Assembly (NCBI RefSeq): GCF_002075345.1
Contig: NZ_NAEW01000006.1
Location: 279,792 to 343,791 of the forward strand
Direction: 5' to 3'
Source of the DNA: Citrobacter braakii
Lineage (GTDB): Bacteria; Pseudomonadota; Gammaproteobacteria; Enterobacterales; Enterobacteriaceae
Length of the DNA: 64,000 nt
This document shows, in pieces, positions 9,524-19,149 of this stretch. Under the pieces are notes generated by a model. The model had not been told where the DNA came from and did not search any database. It saw nothing but the letters and a program-made list of their open reading frames with translations. The translations under genes were made by a program, and so were the position numbers. Numbering within the stretch: the first letter of the stretch is position 1; every line of letters starts with the position of its first letter.

Positions 9524-10003
9524 ATGTTCGGTTTTTTCAACAGATTTAGCGATATATTAGCCGGTGTTGCAACCAGCGGAATTGTATTGATAACAATCCT
9601 GGCCGTTTTCATGCGCTGGTTGCTAAACTCTCCGCTAATCTGGGGAGAAGAAGTACTCATTATTTGTTATATATGGCTCATTATGTTAGGTGCCGCTTCT
9701 GCCATGCGGTTGCGTATGCATGTGAGTATCGATGCATTAACTGCAATGCTACCCGAAAAATTACAGCTTATCTGCACCCTCTTCACGCACATTATTTCTA
9801 TTATAGCGCTATCTACATTCGGTTATTTGGGCTATGAGCTGTCTTTAATCGCAGAGGATAAGATAACCCCTATCCTCGGGGTTTCTTATTTATACATTGA
9901 CTTTGCCGTGCCAACCGGAGCTGGGATCATGGTCATTTTCTGTCTACAACATCTTTGGCAAGATATTAAAAAAATGAAAAACAGGGAGGTCGCATGTCAG
10001 TAG
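9524..10003 (+). CDS. TRAP transporter small permease DctQ
   Basis: Four-helix membrane subunit, 159 residues. It has the family segment VFMRWLLNSPLIWGEEVLIICYIWLIMLG early in the protein and conserved tryptophan/glutamate in the second helix. AAGGAATTGCT precedes the ATG. It overlaps the large permease gene by ten bases, so the two are translationally coupled. It forms the small membrane subunit that pairs with DctM. Confidence 0.9.
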   Translation: MFGFFNRFSDILAGVATSGIVLITILAVFMRWLLNSPLIWGEEVLIICYIWLIMLGAASAMRLRMHVSIDALTAMLPEKLQLICTLFTHIISIIALSTFGYLGYELSLIAEDKITPILGVSYLYIDFAVPTGAGIMVIFCLQHLWQDIKKMKNREVACQ

Positions 10004-11271
10004 CCATTGCCTGTATTGTTTTACTATTTCTGTTCATATTGAACACGCCAATTTTCATCAGCGTTCTGGTTGCGATTCTGATTTATTTCTTCATGGCAGG
10101 TGATATATCGCCCTTAATTGCGATTCAGCGCATCATCGGCGCAGGTGAAAACGTCACGCTATTGGCAATTCCCTTTTTCATTCTGCTGGGTAATCTCCTC
10201 AACTATACGGGAATTACTCACCGGATGTTAAAGTTTACGGGAGTTCTCTCAGGTCATTACCCTGGCGGACTGGCGCAATCCAACGTCCTGCTGAGTACCA
10301 TGATGGGAGGGCTATCAGCCTCAAACCTCGCCGACTGTGCGATGTTGTCAAAAATGCTGGTACCCGAAATGACGAAACTGGGATACAGCAAAGGATTCTC
10401 TACCGCAGTAACGGCCGCAGGATCGTTAATAACGCCGATTATTCCCCCTGGCATTGCTTTAATTATTTATGGCTTTGTCGCCGATGTTTCTATCGGCAAG
10501 ATGTTTATGGCGGCGATTATTCCCGGCCTACTGTGCTGTGTCGCATTGATGACTGCCATCTACCTGATATCGAAAAAGCGCGGTTATTTGCCCGCGAGAA
10601 GCCACGGCCCAACCGTCCGTGAACTTTGGGAGGCGGGAAAAGGCGCAACATCAGCGCTGGTACTTATCCTGGTGATTATTGGCGGGATTCGTTTTGGTAT
10701 ATTCACACCGACAGAAGCGGGTGCTATCGCCGTACTTTTTGTCATTATCGTCGGAACCCTTTTCTATCGGGAAATGACCTTAAAAGATATCGTTGCTTCT
10801 GTACTGGAAACAGCACGCTCAACGGCAAGCGTAATGCTCATCATTATGACCTGTTCTGCATTAGCATGGATTTTGACCAATGAGCAAATTGCGCAGAATG
10901 TTGCTGTCCTGATGACAGGATTCTCAGATAATCCTTACCTGTTTCTTCTGATCGTTAATGCAGTACTGTTATTTCTTGGTATGTTCATCGAAGGGAATGC
11001 GGCGATTATCGTCCTAGTGCCGCTCCTGATGCCCACAGTAAAAATGCTGGGAATCGATCCTATTCAATTTGGTGTCATGATGATCCTAAATTTAGCCGTG
11101 GGATGCCTGACACCGCCTATGGGTACGGTTATGTTTGTGGCAACGTCGATCACCGGAACCAAAATTTCAGAATTTATTCGCGAAGTGATACCGTTATTTA
11201 TTGCGCTCCTGGTCGTACTCTTGATGGTGACGTTTATTCCGGCCCTCACCACTTTTTTACCCAGTTTGTAA
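9994..11271 (+). CDS. TRAP transporter large permease DctM
   Basis: Ion-coupled large membrane subunit of the TRAP carrier, 425 residues with about twelve predicted helices. Typical segments are LLAIPFFILLGNLLNYTGI, SNLADCAMLSKMLVPEMTKLGY, TAAGSLITPIIPPGIALIIYG, GMFIEGNAAIIVLVPLLMP and GCLTPPMGTVMFV. GGAGGTCGC precedes the ATG inside dctQ. Together with DctP and DctQ it imports an acidic substrate using the sodium or proton gradient; the substrate is inferred from the neighbouring lgo genes. Confidence 0.92.
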   Translation: MSVAIACIVLLFLFILNTPIFISVLVAILIYFFMAGDISPLIAIQRIIGAGENVTLLAIPFFILLGNLLNYTGITHRMLKFTGVLSGHYPGGLAQSNVLLSTMMGGLSASNLADCAMLSKMLVPEMTKLGYSKGFSTAVTAAGSLITPIIPPGIALIIYGFVADVSIGKMFMAAIIPGLLCCVALMTAIYLISKKRGYLPARSHGPTVRELWEAGKGATSALVLILVIIGGIRFGIFTPTEAGAIAVLFVIIVGTLFYREMTLKDIVASVLETARSTASVMLIIMTCSALAWILTNEQIAQNVAVLMTGFSDNPYLFLLIVNAVLLFLGMFIEGNAAIIVLVPLLMPTVKMLGIDPIQFGVMMILNLAVGCLTPPMGTVMFVATSITGTKISEFIREVIPLFIALLVVLLMVTFIPALTTFLPSL

Positions 11272-11293
11272 AAGTGCCCTCAGCAGAGGGCAC
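11269..11293 (-). terminator. Hairpin between convergent dctM and tsr
   Basis: GTGCCCTC (11274-11281) and GAGGGCAC (11286-11293) make an eight-pair stem with an AGCA loop. On the minus strand it is followed by TTTTAC, which suits the tsr transcript; on the plus strand it lacks a T run but may still close the TRAP operon. Confidence 0.7.
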
Positions 11294-11331
11294 ACAGAGT
11301 GAGCGCAAAAATCGCCTGATGGGCCTGGCTC

Positions 11332-12993
11332 TTAGAACGTTTCCCAGTTATCCCCGGAATCCGTTACCGCAGCTTTTCGCGGCTGGACCGTTGAAACCGG
11401 TTTAGCGGCAGCAACGTCACGCGCGCGCTGTTGGTCATGCTGAATACGGAACACGGCAACGGCCTGGGTCAGACGGCTGGCCTGCTCTTCCAGCGCCGCA
11501 GCGGCGGCGGCGGATTCCTCCACCAGCGAGGCGTTCTGCTGCGTCACACGATCCATCTCTGCAACGGCCAGACCGACCTGGTCGATACCGCGGCTCTGTT
11601 CATCAGAAGCAGAGGCAATTTCACCCATGATATCGGTCACGCGGGTTACCGCATTGACGATCTCATCCATGGTTTCACCAGCGCTTTCTACCAGCGTTGA
11701 ACCCACATCCACACGGCTGACCGAATCTTCAATCAGGCTCTTGATCTCGCGCGCGGCCTGCGCACTACGCTGGGCCAGATTACGAACTTCACCCGCAACC
11801 ACCGCAAAACCACGGCCCTGCTCACCCGCACGCGCAGCTTCTACCGCGGCGTTGAGCGCCAGAATGTTAGTCTGGAAGGCAATGCCGTCGATGACGCTGA
11901 TAATGTCGGCGATTTTCTGCGAACTGGAAGCGATGTCGCGCATGGTTTGCACCACGTTATCCACCACTTTGCCGCCTTTCTGCGCGGTTTCAGAAGCGCT
12001 CAGGGCCAGATGGCTAGCCTGACGCGCGTTTTCGGCGTTCTGCTTCACGGTCGCCGTCAGTTGTTCCATGCTGGCTGCGGTTTCTTCCAGAGATGCAGCC
12101 TGCTGCTCGGTACGCGAGGAGAGATCGTTGTTGCCCATCGCAATCTCGCTGGCCCCGCTATAAATCGCGTTGGCACCGTTACGCACATCACCCACGGTGT
12201 TCATCAGCTCACCCTGCATATGACGCAGACTTTCCGCCAGTTGGCCAATCTCGTTGGAACCTTCCACCTCAATACGCTTCACCAGGTCGCCGCTGGCGAT
12301 ATGACGAATGCTGTCGATCAGACGGTTCATTGGGGAGATAAGAGTCAGTTTGATGCCGAACCAGACCGCAATAATTGCCGCCAGTACGGTAATCAGCACG
12401 CAGACCAGTACCCACATCGCCTGGCTGTAAGAGCTGTTGTTATCTGCTACCGCAATGTCATACAGGCGATCGTTCTGCTGCATGTAGTTGATGTATGTCT
12501 TCTCAAAACCATCCTGATAGCTCTGCGTGGGTTGATCAAAGAACGCATTGATCTTGCCGTCACCCAGTAACTGGATCAGCTCCGCCAGCGCGCCGTGATA
12601 GATGTCATAGGTGCGGTTGATCTCCTGGAACGCGGCTTCACTTTGACGCGGATCGCGCGGGAGCGACTCGTAAATCGCCCAGTTTTTTTCCGTCAGTTTC
12701 AGCGCCGTGCTGGCTACCTGCATCAGCTCAGCAACGGTCGCACCGCTGCCGATATTGCTCTGATCCATCATGTAGCGAATACCCGCCCGGTTCAGGGTAT
12801 TACGCGTTTGCAGCAGCTCAACCCAGGTGGCGTTAAGCGCAGACTGCTGCTGGCGAATGGTTTGCAGAACGGTAAAGTTCTCTTTGTCATTCTTAAGTGA
12901 GTTAAAAAACAAGCCGCCGGAGGCGAGCTGTAAAAGGCCAAATAGCGCCAATACCAGCAGTAAGCTGGTAACAATCTTCATTCGTTTTAACAT
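11332..12993 (-). CDS. tsr: Methyl-accepting chemotaxis protein I (serine receptor) Tsr
   Basis: Inner-membrane chemoreceptor, 553 residues, nearly colinear with E. coli Tsr (551). TM1 is near residues 7-30. The periplasmic four-helix domain carries the serine-binding arginine in [19 protein letters not shown]2 is near 190-212, followed by HAMP. The methylation helices and the strongly conserved hairpin tip ([20 protein letters not shown]) come next. The last five residues are NWETF, the tether for CheR and CheB. Preceded by a FliA-type promoter and transcribed alone. Confidence 0.96.
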   Translation of the reverse strand: MLKRMKIVTSLLLVLALFGLLQLASGGLFFNSLKNDKENFTVLQTIRQQQSALNATWVELLQTRNTLNRAGIRYMMDQSNIGSGATVAELMQVASTALKLTEKNWAIYESLPRDPRQSEAAFQEINRTYDIYHGALAELIQLLGDGKINAFFDQPTQSYQDGFEKTYINYMQQNDRLYDIAVADNNSSYSQAMWVLVCVLITVLAAIIAVWFGIKLTLISPMNRLIDSIRHIASGDLVKRIEVEGSNEIGQLAESLRHMQGELMNTVGDVRNGANAIYSGASEIAMGNNDLSSRTEQQAASLEETAASMEQLTATVKQNAENARQASHLALSASETAQKGGKVVDNVVQTMRDIASSSQKIADIISVIDGIAFQTNILALNAAVEAARAGEQGRGFAVVAGEVRNLAQRSAQAAREIKSLIEDSVSRVDVGSTLVESAGETMDEIVNAVTRVTDIMGEIASASDEQSRGIDQVGLAVAEMDRVTQQNASLVEESAAAAAALEEQASRLTQAVAVFRIQHDQQRARDVAAAKPVSTVQPRKAAVTDSGDNWETF

Positions 12994-13024
12994 GTTTTCT
13001 CTTTCCGCTAGACAGATACTCTGG

Positions 13025-13051
13025 TTTTCGGCCTGGAAAGAGAAAACTTTA
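13025..13051 (-). promoter_or_regulatory. Sigma-28 (FliA) promoter of tsr
   Basis: On the minus strand TAAAGTTT (complement of 13044-13051), an 11-base spacer and GCCGAAAA (complement of 13025-13032) match the flagellar class 3 consensus TAAAGTTT-N11-GCCGATAA with one mismatch. It starts 32 bases before the tsr start codon. Confidence 0.88.
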
Positions 13052-13184
13052 TGGTGTCAGCAATTGCCACAGAATTATCGTTTTCACATTAAATCCCGTT
13101 CCCTATGACAAATTACGCAAAAAATTTGTCGTTCTGTTGCGCCTTAGGTGTAGGATTCCCGTTTTTTAAGAAAAGGATGCTTCT

Positions 13185-13727
13185 ATGTTGAATCGCGATT
13201 TTGATCACCTATCCACTCTCGCACACCACTTTTTTGAACGTGAAGATGTTCGTCAAAAGCTCAATATCATCGATCAGTACAACATCTCCGGTTGGGAAGT
13301 GTGGATGCAGATAGAATTTGCCAATCTGTTAGCTTCGACAGGTCATGAATGGTGGCGTGAACAGACCCTCGCTTGCGATCTGCGGAAAAATCCACAGCGT
13401 TTGTCTGTGCGTGCAGATTTCTTATTGCGGAAAAAAGGCTGGACGCAGGACAGCTACATTGCGCTTGAGCTCAAGCAGAACCAGGATCCGACAAGCTGCG
13501 TCAGAAATATGATTGCGGATTTGGTTAAAAGCGCAAAAATCAAACGTTCGGAATTAGAGCTACGTAGCTTCTGGACGTTAGGAGTAACACCCCGCATAGA
13601 CAAAGAGCGCCTCGATGAACTGATTGACTATTATCTGGATGAAAAATATTACCTGACTAAATCACGTAAGAAACATGTGCTGCTTAAAGACATCGAACAA
13701 ACGCCTTACTGTTATATCGTGATCTAA
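13185..13727 (+). CDS. Hypothetical protein with PD-(D/E)XK-like motif
   Basis: 180 residues, no signal peptide or membrane segment; the family is not recognised. The order E44 (in WMQIEFANLL), D78 (in SVRADFLLRK) and E95-x-K97 (in YIALELKQNQ) is the spacing of a PD-(D/E)XK nuclease-fold active site, with the strand pattern around D78 and ELK as expected. AAAAGGATGCTTCT precedes the ATG. It stands alone between divergent tsr and btsT, where E. coli has no such gene, so it may be a local insertion. A nuclease or DNA-binding role is inference from the motif only. Confidence 0.7.
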   Translation: MLNRDFDHLSTLAHHFFEREDVRQKLNIIDQYNISGWEVWMQIEFANLLASTGHEWWREQTLACDLRKNPQRLSVRADFLLRKKGWTQDSYIALELKQNQDPTSCVRNMIADLVKSAKIKRSELELRSFWTLGVTPRIDKERLDELIDYYLDEKYYLTKSRKKHVLLKDIEQTPYCYIVI

Positions 13728-13792
13728 GTATCTCAGTGAGATGCTTCATCAGTTGGAAAACACGGCATGTAGATGGGCGAACGCTATAATGC

Positions 13793-13808
13793 CGTGATCT
13801 CAATCACA
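13793..13808. promoter_or_regulatory. CRP site upstream of btsT
   Basis: CGTGA-TCTCAA-TCACA matches the CRP consensus TGTGA-N6-TCACA with one mismatch. It lies 209 bases before the btsT start. btsT is known in E. coli to be repressed by glucose through cAMP-CRP. Confidence 0.65.
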
Positions 13809-13836
13809 TAAATTCCCCCACTCACCCCCATTACTT

Positions 13837-13882
13837 ACCGCTCACTGACACTTGGGACCGCTTAAGCTGACATACAACCGCT
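13837..13882 (+). promoter_or_regulatory. Three direct ACCGCT repeats, candidate BtsR sites
   Basis: ACCGCT occurs at 13837, 13857 and 13877, exactly 20 bp apart, all on the same strand and face of the helix. E. coli BtsR (YehT), a LytTR response regulator that switches on btsT, binds tandem ACC(G/A)CT-type repeats. The copy number of three is what the sequence shows; binding is inferred. Confidence 0.75.
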
Positions 13883-14016
13883 CACTTATTTACCTTACTT
13901 TACGCGCGTATTTCTCTGGCAAGATCCCCCCAACATAGCAGTCAATTTACCTCCTCAAACACAAGATCAAACCCACACGGCTTCGGCCAATTATTAATTA
14001 GATACCAGGTTTTACT

Positions 14017-16167
14017 ATGGATACGAAAAAGATATTCAAGCACATACCCTGGGTGATTCTCGGAATCATCGGTGCATTCTGCCTCTCGGTAGTGGCATTA
14101 CGTCGGGGTGAGCACATCAGTGCCCTGTGGATCGTGGTCGCCTCAGTTTCTGTTTATCTGGTGGCCTATCGTTACTACAGTCTGTACATCGCCCAAAAGG
14201 TGATGAAACTTGACCCGACGCGTGCCACGCCGGCGGTCATCAACAATGACGGTCTGAACTACGTTCCAACCAACCGTAACGTATTGTTTGGCCACCACTT
14301 TGCCGCTATCGCAGGTGCAGGTCCGCTGGTTGGGCCGGTACTGGCCGCGCAGATGGGCTATCTGCCCGGTACGCTGTGGCTGCTGGCGGGTGTCGTGCTG
14401 GCCGGTGCGGTGCAGGACTTCATGGTGCTGTTTATCTCTTCACGCCGTAACGGCGCATCGCTGGGTGAGATGATCAAAGAAGAGATGGGCCCGATCCCGG
14501 GAACCATTGCGCTGTTCGGCTGCTTCTTAATCATGATCATCATCCTTGCGGTACTGGCGCTGATCGTGGTGAAAGCGCTGGCTGAAAGCCCGTGGGGTGT
14601 GTTCACCGTCTGCTCAACCGTACCTATCGCGCTATTCATGGGGATCTACATGCGATTCCTGCGACCGGGTCGTGTGGGCGAAGTGTCGGTGATTGGTATT
14701 GTGCTGCTAGTTGCGTCCATCTACTTCGGCGGCGTGATTGCTCACGACCCGTACTGGGGCCCGGCGCTGACCTTTAAAGACACCACCATTACCTTTACCC
14801 TGATCGGCTACGCGTTTATCTCTGCGCTGCTGCCGGTATGGCTGATCCTCGCGCCGCGCGACTATCTGGCTACCTTCCTGAAAATCGGCGTTATCGTCGG
14901 TCTGGCGGTGGGGATTGTTATCCTCAACCCGGAACTGAAAATGCCGGCGATGACTCAGTACGTTGATGGTACTGGTCCGCTGTGGAAAGGCGCTCTGTTC
15001 CCGTTCCTGTTCATCACCATCGCGTGTGGTGCGGTCTCTGGCTTCCACGCGCTGATCGCTTCTGGTACCACACCGAAGCTGCTGGCCTGTGAAACCGACG
15101 CGCGCTTTATCGGTTACGGCGCCATGCTGATGGAATCCTTCGTGGCGATTATGGCGCTGGTTGCCGCGTCCATCATCGAACCGGGTCTGTACTTCGCAAT
15201 GAACACCCCGCCAGCAGGCCTTGGCATCACCATGCCGAACCTGCATGAAATGAGCGGCGAGAACGCCCCGCTGATTATGGCGCAGTTGAAAGACGTAACC
15301 GCACATGCGGCGGCGACCGTCAGCTCCTGGGGCTTCGTCATTTCGCCTGAGCAGATCCTGCAGACCGCGAAAGACATCGGTGAACCGTCCGTTCTGAACC
15401 GCGCAGGTGGCGCGCCGACGCTGGCCGTTGGTATCGCTCACGTGTTCCACAAAGTGCTGCCAATGGCTGATATGGGCTTCTGGTACCACTTCGGTATTCT
15501 GTTTGAAGCACTGTTCATCCTGACCGCACTGGATGCCGGTACCCGTTCTGGCCGCTTTATGCTGCAGGATTTACTGGGGAACTTCGTTCCGTTCCTGAAG
15601 AAAACCGACTCTCTGGTTGCGGGTATCATCGGTACTGCGGGCTGCGTAGGCCTGTGGGGTTACCTGCTGTATCAAGGCGTTGTTGACCCGCTGGGCGGCG
15701 TTAAGAGCCTGTGGCCGCTGTTCGGTATCTCTAACCAGATGCTGGCTGCCGTGGCACTGGTTCTGGGCACCGTGGTACTGGTTAAAATGCAGCGCACCAA
15801 ATATATCTGGGTTACCGTTGTTCCGGCAGTATGGCTGCTTATCTGCACCACCTGGGCGCTGGGTCTGAAACTGTTCAGCACCAACCCGCAGATGGAAGGC
15901 TTCTTCTTCATGGCGAATCAGTACAAAGAGAAGATTGCTAACGGCGGCGAACTGACCGCTCAGCAGATTGCCAACATGAACCACATCGTCGTCAACAACT
16001 ACACCAACGCAGGCCTGAGTATTCTGTTCCTGGTGGTGGTGTACAGCATCATTTTCTACGGGTTCCGTACCTGGCAGAAAGCCCGCGCCATCAACGGTCG
16101 CTCTGATAAAGAGACGCCGTATGTACCGGTGCCGGAAGGCGGCGTGAAGACCTCTTCACATCACTAA
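14017..16167 (+). CDS. btsT: High-affinity pyruvate:proton symporter BtsT
   Basis: CstA-family membrane transporter (YjiY), 716 residues, same length and start ([19 protein letters not shown]) as E. coli BtsT. It takes up pyruvate with protons under control of the BtsS/BtsR two-component system. About 16-18 hydrophobic segments are visible; conserved pieces are [46 protein letters not shown] and [15 protein letters not shown]. It is followed after a terminator-like hairpin by yjiX and yjiA. Confidence 0.95.
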   Translation: MDTKKIFKHIPWVILGIIGAFCLSVVALRRGEHISALWIVVASVSVYLVAYRYYSLYIAQKVMKLDPTRATPAVINNDGLNYVPTNRNVLFGHHFAAIAGAGPLVGPVLAAQMGYLPGTLWLLAGVVLAGAVQDFMVLFISSRRNGASLGEMIKEEMGPIPGTIALFGCFLIMIIILAVLALIVVKALAESPWGVFTVCSTVPIALFMGIYMRFLRPGRVGEVSVIGIVLLVASIYFGGVIAHDPYWGPALTFKDTTITFTLIGYAFISALLPVWLILAPRDYLATFLKIGVIVGLAVGIVILNPELKMPAMTQYVDGTGPLWKGALFPFLFITIACGAVSGFHALIASGTTPKLLACETDARFIGYGAMLMESFVAIMALVAASIIEPGLYFAMNTPPAGLGITMPNLHEMSGENAPLIMAQLKDVTAHAAATVSSWGFVISPEQILQTAKDIGEPSVLNRAGGAPTLAVGIAHVFHKVLPMADMGFWYHFGILFEALFILTALDAGTRSGRFMLQDLLGNFVPFLKKTDSLVAGIIGTAGCVGLWGYLLYQGVVDPLGGVKSLWPLFGISNQMLAAVALVLGTVVLVKMQRTKYIWVTVVPAVWLLICTTWALGLKLFSTNPQMEGFFFMANQYKEKIANGGELTAQQIANMNHIVVNNYTNAGLSILFLVVVYSIIFYGFRTWQKARAINGRSDKETPYVPVPEGGVKTSSHH

Positions 16168-16176
16168 CCGTATTCA

Positions 16177-16198
16177 GCCCCGCTTCGGCGGGGCTTTT
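16177..16198 (+). terminator. Terminator or attenuator between btsT and yjiX
   Basis: GCCCCGC-TTCG-GCGGGGC followed by TTTT: a seven-pair GC stem with a stable TTCG loop. It lies between btsT and yjiX, so it should lower expression of yjiX-yjiA relative to btsT. Confidence 0.88.
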
Positions 16199-16216
16199 CG
16201 CTTATCAGGATTGTTT

Positions 16217-16411
16217 ATGTTTGGTACTTTAGGTCAGGCAAAAAAATACCTCGGTCAGGCGGCAAAGATGCTGATTGGCATTCCGGACTACGACAACTAC
16301 GTCGAGCACATGAAGACCAACCATCCCGATAAGCCGTACATGACCTACGAAGAATTCTTCCGCGAGCGCCAGGAAGCCCGCTACGGTAGCGGCGGAAGCA
16401 GTTGCTGTTAG
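16217..16411 (+). CDS. yjiX: YbdD/YjiX family small protein
   Basis: 64 residues, partner gene that follows CstA-type transporters across enterics (YbdD after cstA, YjiX after btsT). The open frame extends to a TTG at 16211, but the ATG at 16217 aligns with the known start [18 protein letters not shown]. Conserved segments are [20 protein letters not shown] and the cysteine pair at the C-terminus (SSCC). The YbdD class is reported to be needed for transport by its CstA partner; here the same role with BtsT is inferred. Confidence 0.92.
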   Translation: MFGTLGQAKKYLGQAAKMLIGIPDYDNYVEHMKTNHPDKPYMTYEEFFRERQEARYGSGGSSCC

Positions 16412-16423
16412 AAGGAGAAATGA

Positions 16424-17380
16424 ATGACCCCGATTGCAGTTACCCTACTCACCGGTTTTCTTGGCGCGGGTAAAACCACCCTGCTGCGCCATATTCTCAA
16501 CGAGCAGCACGGCTATAAGATTGCCGTTATCGAAAACGAATTCGGCGAAGTCTCGGTGGACGATCAGCTGATTGGCGACCGCGCCACGCAGATCAAAACC
16601 CTGACCAACGGCTGCATTTGCTGTACACGCTCCAGTGAGCTGGAAGACGCACTGTTAGATCTGCTCGACAACCTCGATAAAGGCGCCATCCATTTCGACC
16701 GTTTGGTGATCGAGTGCACCGGCATGGCTGACCCCGGCCCGATTATCCAGACCTTTTTCTCCCATGAAGTGATTTGCGAACGCTACCTGTTGGACGGTGT
16801 GATTGCGCTGGTTGACGCGGTACATGCCGACGATCAGATGAACCAGTTCACCATCGCCCAGTCGCAGGTGGGCTACGCTGACCGCATTCTACTGACCAAA
16901 ACCGACGTGGCGGGTGAAAGCGAGAAACTGCGTGAGCGCCTGGCGCGCATCAACGCCCGCGCCCCGGTGTATACCGTCACGCATGGTGATATCGACCTCT
17001 CCCTGCTGTTCGATACCAACGGTTTCATGCTCGAGGAGAACGTGGTCAGCGCCAAACCACGCTTCCACTTTATCGCCGATAAGCAAAATGATATCTCCTC
17101 GATCGTCGTCGAGCTGGATTACCCGGTAAACATCAGTGACGTGTCGCGGGTAATGGAAAATCTGCTGCTGGAATCCGCCGAGAAGTTGCTGCGCTACAAA
17201 GGCATGCTGTGGATTGAAGACGAGCCAAACCGCCTGCTGTTCCAGGGCGTTCAGCGTCTGTACAGCGCCGACTGGGATCGCCCGTGGGGCGACGAACAAC
17301 CGCACAGCCTGCTGGTGTTTATCGGCATTAACCTGCCGGAAGACGAGATCCGAGCCGCGTTTGCGGGATTGAAGAAGTAA
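16424..17380 (+). CDS. yjiA: COG0523 (G3E) GTPase YjiA
   Basis: Metal-linked P-loop GTPase, 318 residues as in E. coli. Walker A is GFLGAGKTTLL (residues 11-21); the metal-binding GCICC motif is at 63-67; ECTGMADPGP corresponds to Walker B/switch II; TKTD is the guanine specificity motif. The C-terminal CobW domain follows. E. coli YjiA binds zinc and other transition metals and hydrolyses GTP slowly; its client is unknown. GAAGGAGAAATGA places its start 12 bases after yjiX, so the two form one unit behind btsT. Confidence 0.94.
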   Translation: MTPIAVTLLTGFLGAGKTTLLRHILNEQHGYKIAVIENEFGEVSVDDQLIGDRATQIKTLTNGCICCTRSSELEDALLDLLDNLDKGAIHFDRLVIECTGMADPGPIIQTFFSHEVICERYLLDGVIALVDAVHADDQMNQFTIAQSQVGYADRILLTKTDVAGESEKLRERLARINARAPVYTVTHGDIDLSLLFDTNGFMLEENVVSAKPRFHFIADKQNDISSIVVELDYPVNISDVSRVMENLLLESAEKLLRYKGMLWIEDEPNRLLFQGVQRLYSADWDRPWGDEQPHSLLVFIGINLPEDEIRAAFAGLKK

Positions 17381-17395
17381 CCCTCATTCTGGATT

Positions 17396-17416
17396 GCCCG
17401 ATGGCACTCATCGGGC
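17396..17416 (+). terminator. Hairpin after yjiA
   Basis: GCCCGATG (17396-17403) and CATCGGGC (17409-17416) form an eight-pair stem with a five-base loop 15 bases after the yjiA stop. There is no strong T run directly after it (ATTTCTTATTTTG follows ten bases on). Probably the end of the btsT-yjiX-yjiA transcript. Confidence 0.55.
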
Positions 17417-17633
17417 ATCAACTCACTATTTCTTATTTTGCTCGCGCAGCATCGCTTCGCACAAAATGGCATTAAGGCGCAGCCGCCATCCGGCACTCAT
17501 CCCCTACTCAATCGGTAATCACAAACCGCAACACTGCACAACAGTTCAGAATCCGTCGCACCAGAAAAAACATCGGCAGCATTGTCACCTTACGGGAAGA
17601 CGGCATCTACGTTAATATCGACCTGAACCGCAT
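17417..17633. other. Gene-poor spacer at the immigration control region site
   Basis: Between yjiA and the lipoprotein gene. It holds a partial REP (17476-17494, GGCGCAGCCGCCATCCGGC). It also holds an open plus-strand stretch from about 17512 to 17640 that would encode a basic peptide (RIRRTRKNIGS...VTLREDGIYVNIDLNRIY) without a start codon or ribosome site. That stretch may be the remnant of a lost gene; I do not recognise it. In E. coli the yjiA-yjiS interval carries hsdRMS, symE, mcrBC and mrr. Confidence 0.4.
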
Positions 17634-19004
17634 TTACTCAGGAAGATCCGTCAGCGTATTTACGTCGAGCGGAATATTGCTCTTACCTTTGAAAGGATGC
17701 GCCACCTCTCCTTGGCCTGTCAGGTCACGATGCATTGTTGGTTTTGCAATTACCGTCTGCTTTTGTGCCGCAGGCTTCACAGACGGCGGCCTTTCCGCAG
17801 TAGTATCCAGTACAGAGGGTTCATGCAACGGTGTGGAGGCCTCTACTGCCGGAATAAACAATGGGTTAAACGCGATAAACCCACTAACACTGCTGCTTAT
17901 CGCACTGTAGCCAATGGCTATCGGATGTGGGAATGTTTGTACCATTGAAACTCCCATACTGGAAACGCTGGTGACGGTTCCCGAAGCTCCGGGGGCAGAA
18001 GGTGTCATTGACTGCGCCAGTTGATACATAGATTTTTGCAGAGCAGCAAGCTGGGCCTGTAACGACTGCCCATTTTGGTTCTCTGGTGCAGAGCCACTGG
18101 AGCCTCCACTGCTGCTACTGGCACCGACAGAGGGTTTAATTTTCACCAGTTCATTTTCAATATCCTGTGCTTGTTTTGATAATTCTACCAGCCTGGCAAC
18201 CGTTGCCGAGCCCTGCATGCTAAATCCTTTATCAGACGTGATTGAAACATTAATACGTCTGGTATAATAGACATCTGTTACAAAAACAATACCCGGTTTT
18301 AGATCTCTATATTGTGAATTACGCGAACGCAACCCATTAATTCTGGCGTTCATCACCTCTTGCAGATAATAAAGATCGTAAATATTATTAATTGATAATG
18401 AATGTCGATACTCACGATACTTTTGCAAAGCACGCCGCAGATCGATGCTGATCATTTCAGCATTAGGTACCGAATATGAGACAGTATAATTCGCTTTTCC
18501 TCCGGCCTCACCAGTTATGCCCCATGCTCCTGTCGGAACATTGATACCTAAAGCCCCTTCAGTTGAGGACGCAAATGTAAAACCAGGAAATGCCACAACA
18601 CCATTAATACGCTTTTTGCTTTCGGGATAGGGGTAGAAAGGTTCAGGTATGCTCTTTCCTCCCTTGCCATCAGACATTGTTCCCGTCAGCGGCAATTCTA
18701 TGACCTGCTGTTCATTACTCAGTTCTTTGCTCATATCTACGTGATCGTAGCGCAACGGTCTGATCATATAATACTCTGCAGGTAAGCGATTTATCGTTTT
18801 GTCGCCAGCAATCGGGACAATATAAATATCTCCGGGGAAGAAGCGTTCCCTTGGTGGATATAGCGGATAAATCCCCAACTGGCTGGTATTTTTTGACCAC
18901 TCTTGCGCTACCACTCCCGGTTTATTACTAGTACAACTCGCCGCCATCATTACGGCACCAGACATCAATACAAAATATAAACCCCGCGTAATTTTTATTT
19001 TCAT
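17634..19004 (-). CDS. Unrecognised lipoprotein
   Basis: 456 residues. The N-terminus is a lipoprotein signal: MKIKITRG, a hydrophobic core, then MAASC with C24 as lipidation site. The body has a Ser/Gly-rich linker near residues 297-308 (SSSSGGSSGS), a short coiled-coil-like stretch around it (LSKQAQDIENELVKIK and LQAQLAALQKSMYQLAQ), and a Pro-rich C-terminal ~70 residues. I know no family for it. It occupies the site of the E. coli hsd/mcr/mrr cluster and is AT-richer than its neighbours, which suggests acquisition. It has no partner gene on the same strand nearby except yjiS, so its role cannot be guessed from context. Confidence 0.8.
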   Translation of the reverse strand: MKIKITRGLYFVLMSGAVMMAASCTSNKPGVVAQEWSKNTSQLGIYPLYPPRERFFPGDIYIVPIAGDKTINRLPAEYYMIRPLRYDHVDMSKELSNEQQVIELPLTGTMSDGKGGKSIPEPFYPYPESKKRINGVVAFPGFTFASSTEGALGINVPTGAWGITGEAGGKANYTVSYSVPNAEMISIDLRRALQKYREYRHSLSINNIYDLYYLQEVMNARINGLRSRNSQYRDLKPGIVFVTDVYYTRRINVSITSDKGFSMQGSATVARLVELSKQAQDIENELVKIKPSVGASSSSGGSSGSAPENQNGQSLQAQLAALQKSMYQLAQSMTPSAPGASGTVTSVSSMGVSMVQTFPHPIAIGYSAISSSVSGFIAFNPLFIPAVEASTPLHEPSVLDTTAERPPSVKPAAQKQTVIAKPTMHRDLTGQGEVAHPFKGKSNIPLDVNTLTDLPE

Positions 19005-19118
19005 TTCCGCATTCCCCCTACGACTCTAAGGTAAGGTTAAGCGTTGAATAAACCCTTTTATGTCATAAGATCGTCTTGTCTTATTCTGGTAAATCATTCG
19101 CAAGTGGTATTTTTTAAT

Positions 19119-19149
19119 GAGCAGGTTGAAAAAACATCTCAACCCGCTC
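19119..19149. repeat. Inverted repeat downstream of yjiS
   Basis: GAGCAGGTTGA (19119-19129) pairs with TCAACCCGCTC (19139-19149), eleven pairs with one A-C mismatch and a nine-base loop. It could stop yjiS transcription, but no T tract follows on the minus strand; TTTTTT lies just before it on the plus strand. Confidence 0.4.

Noticed and set aside
14707..15489. 260-codon antisense frame inside btsT
   Set aside because: It lies wholly opposite the strongly conserved transporter; the composition (His/Arg/Gln-rich) is typical of a shadow.
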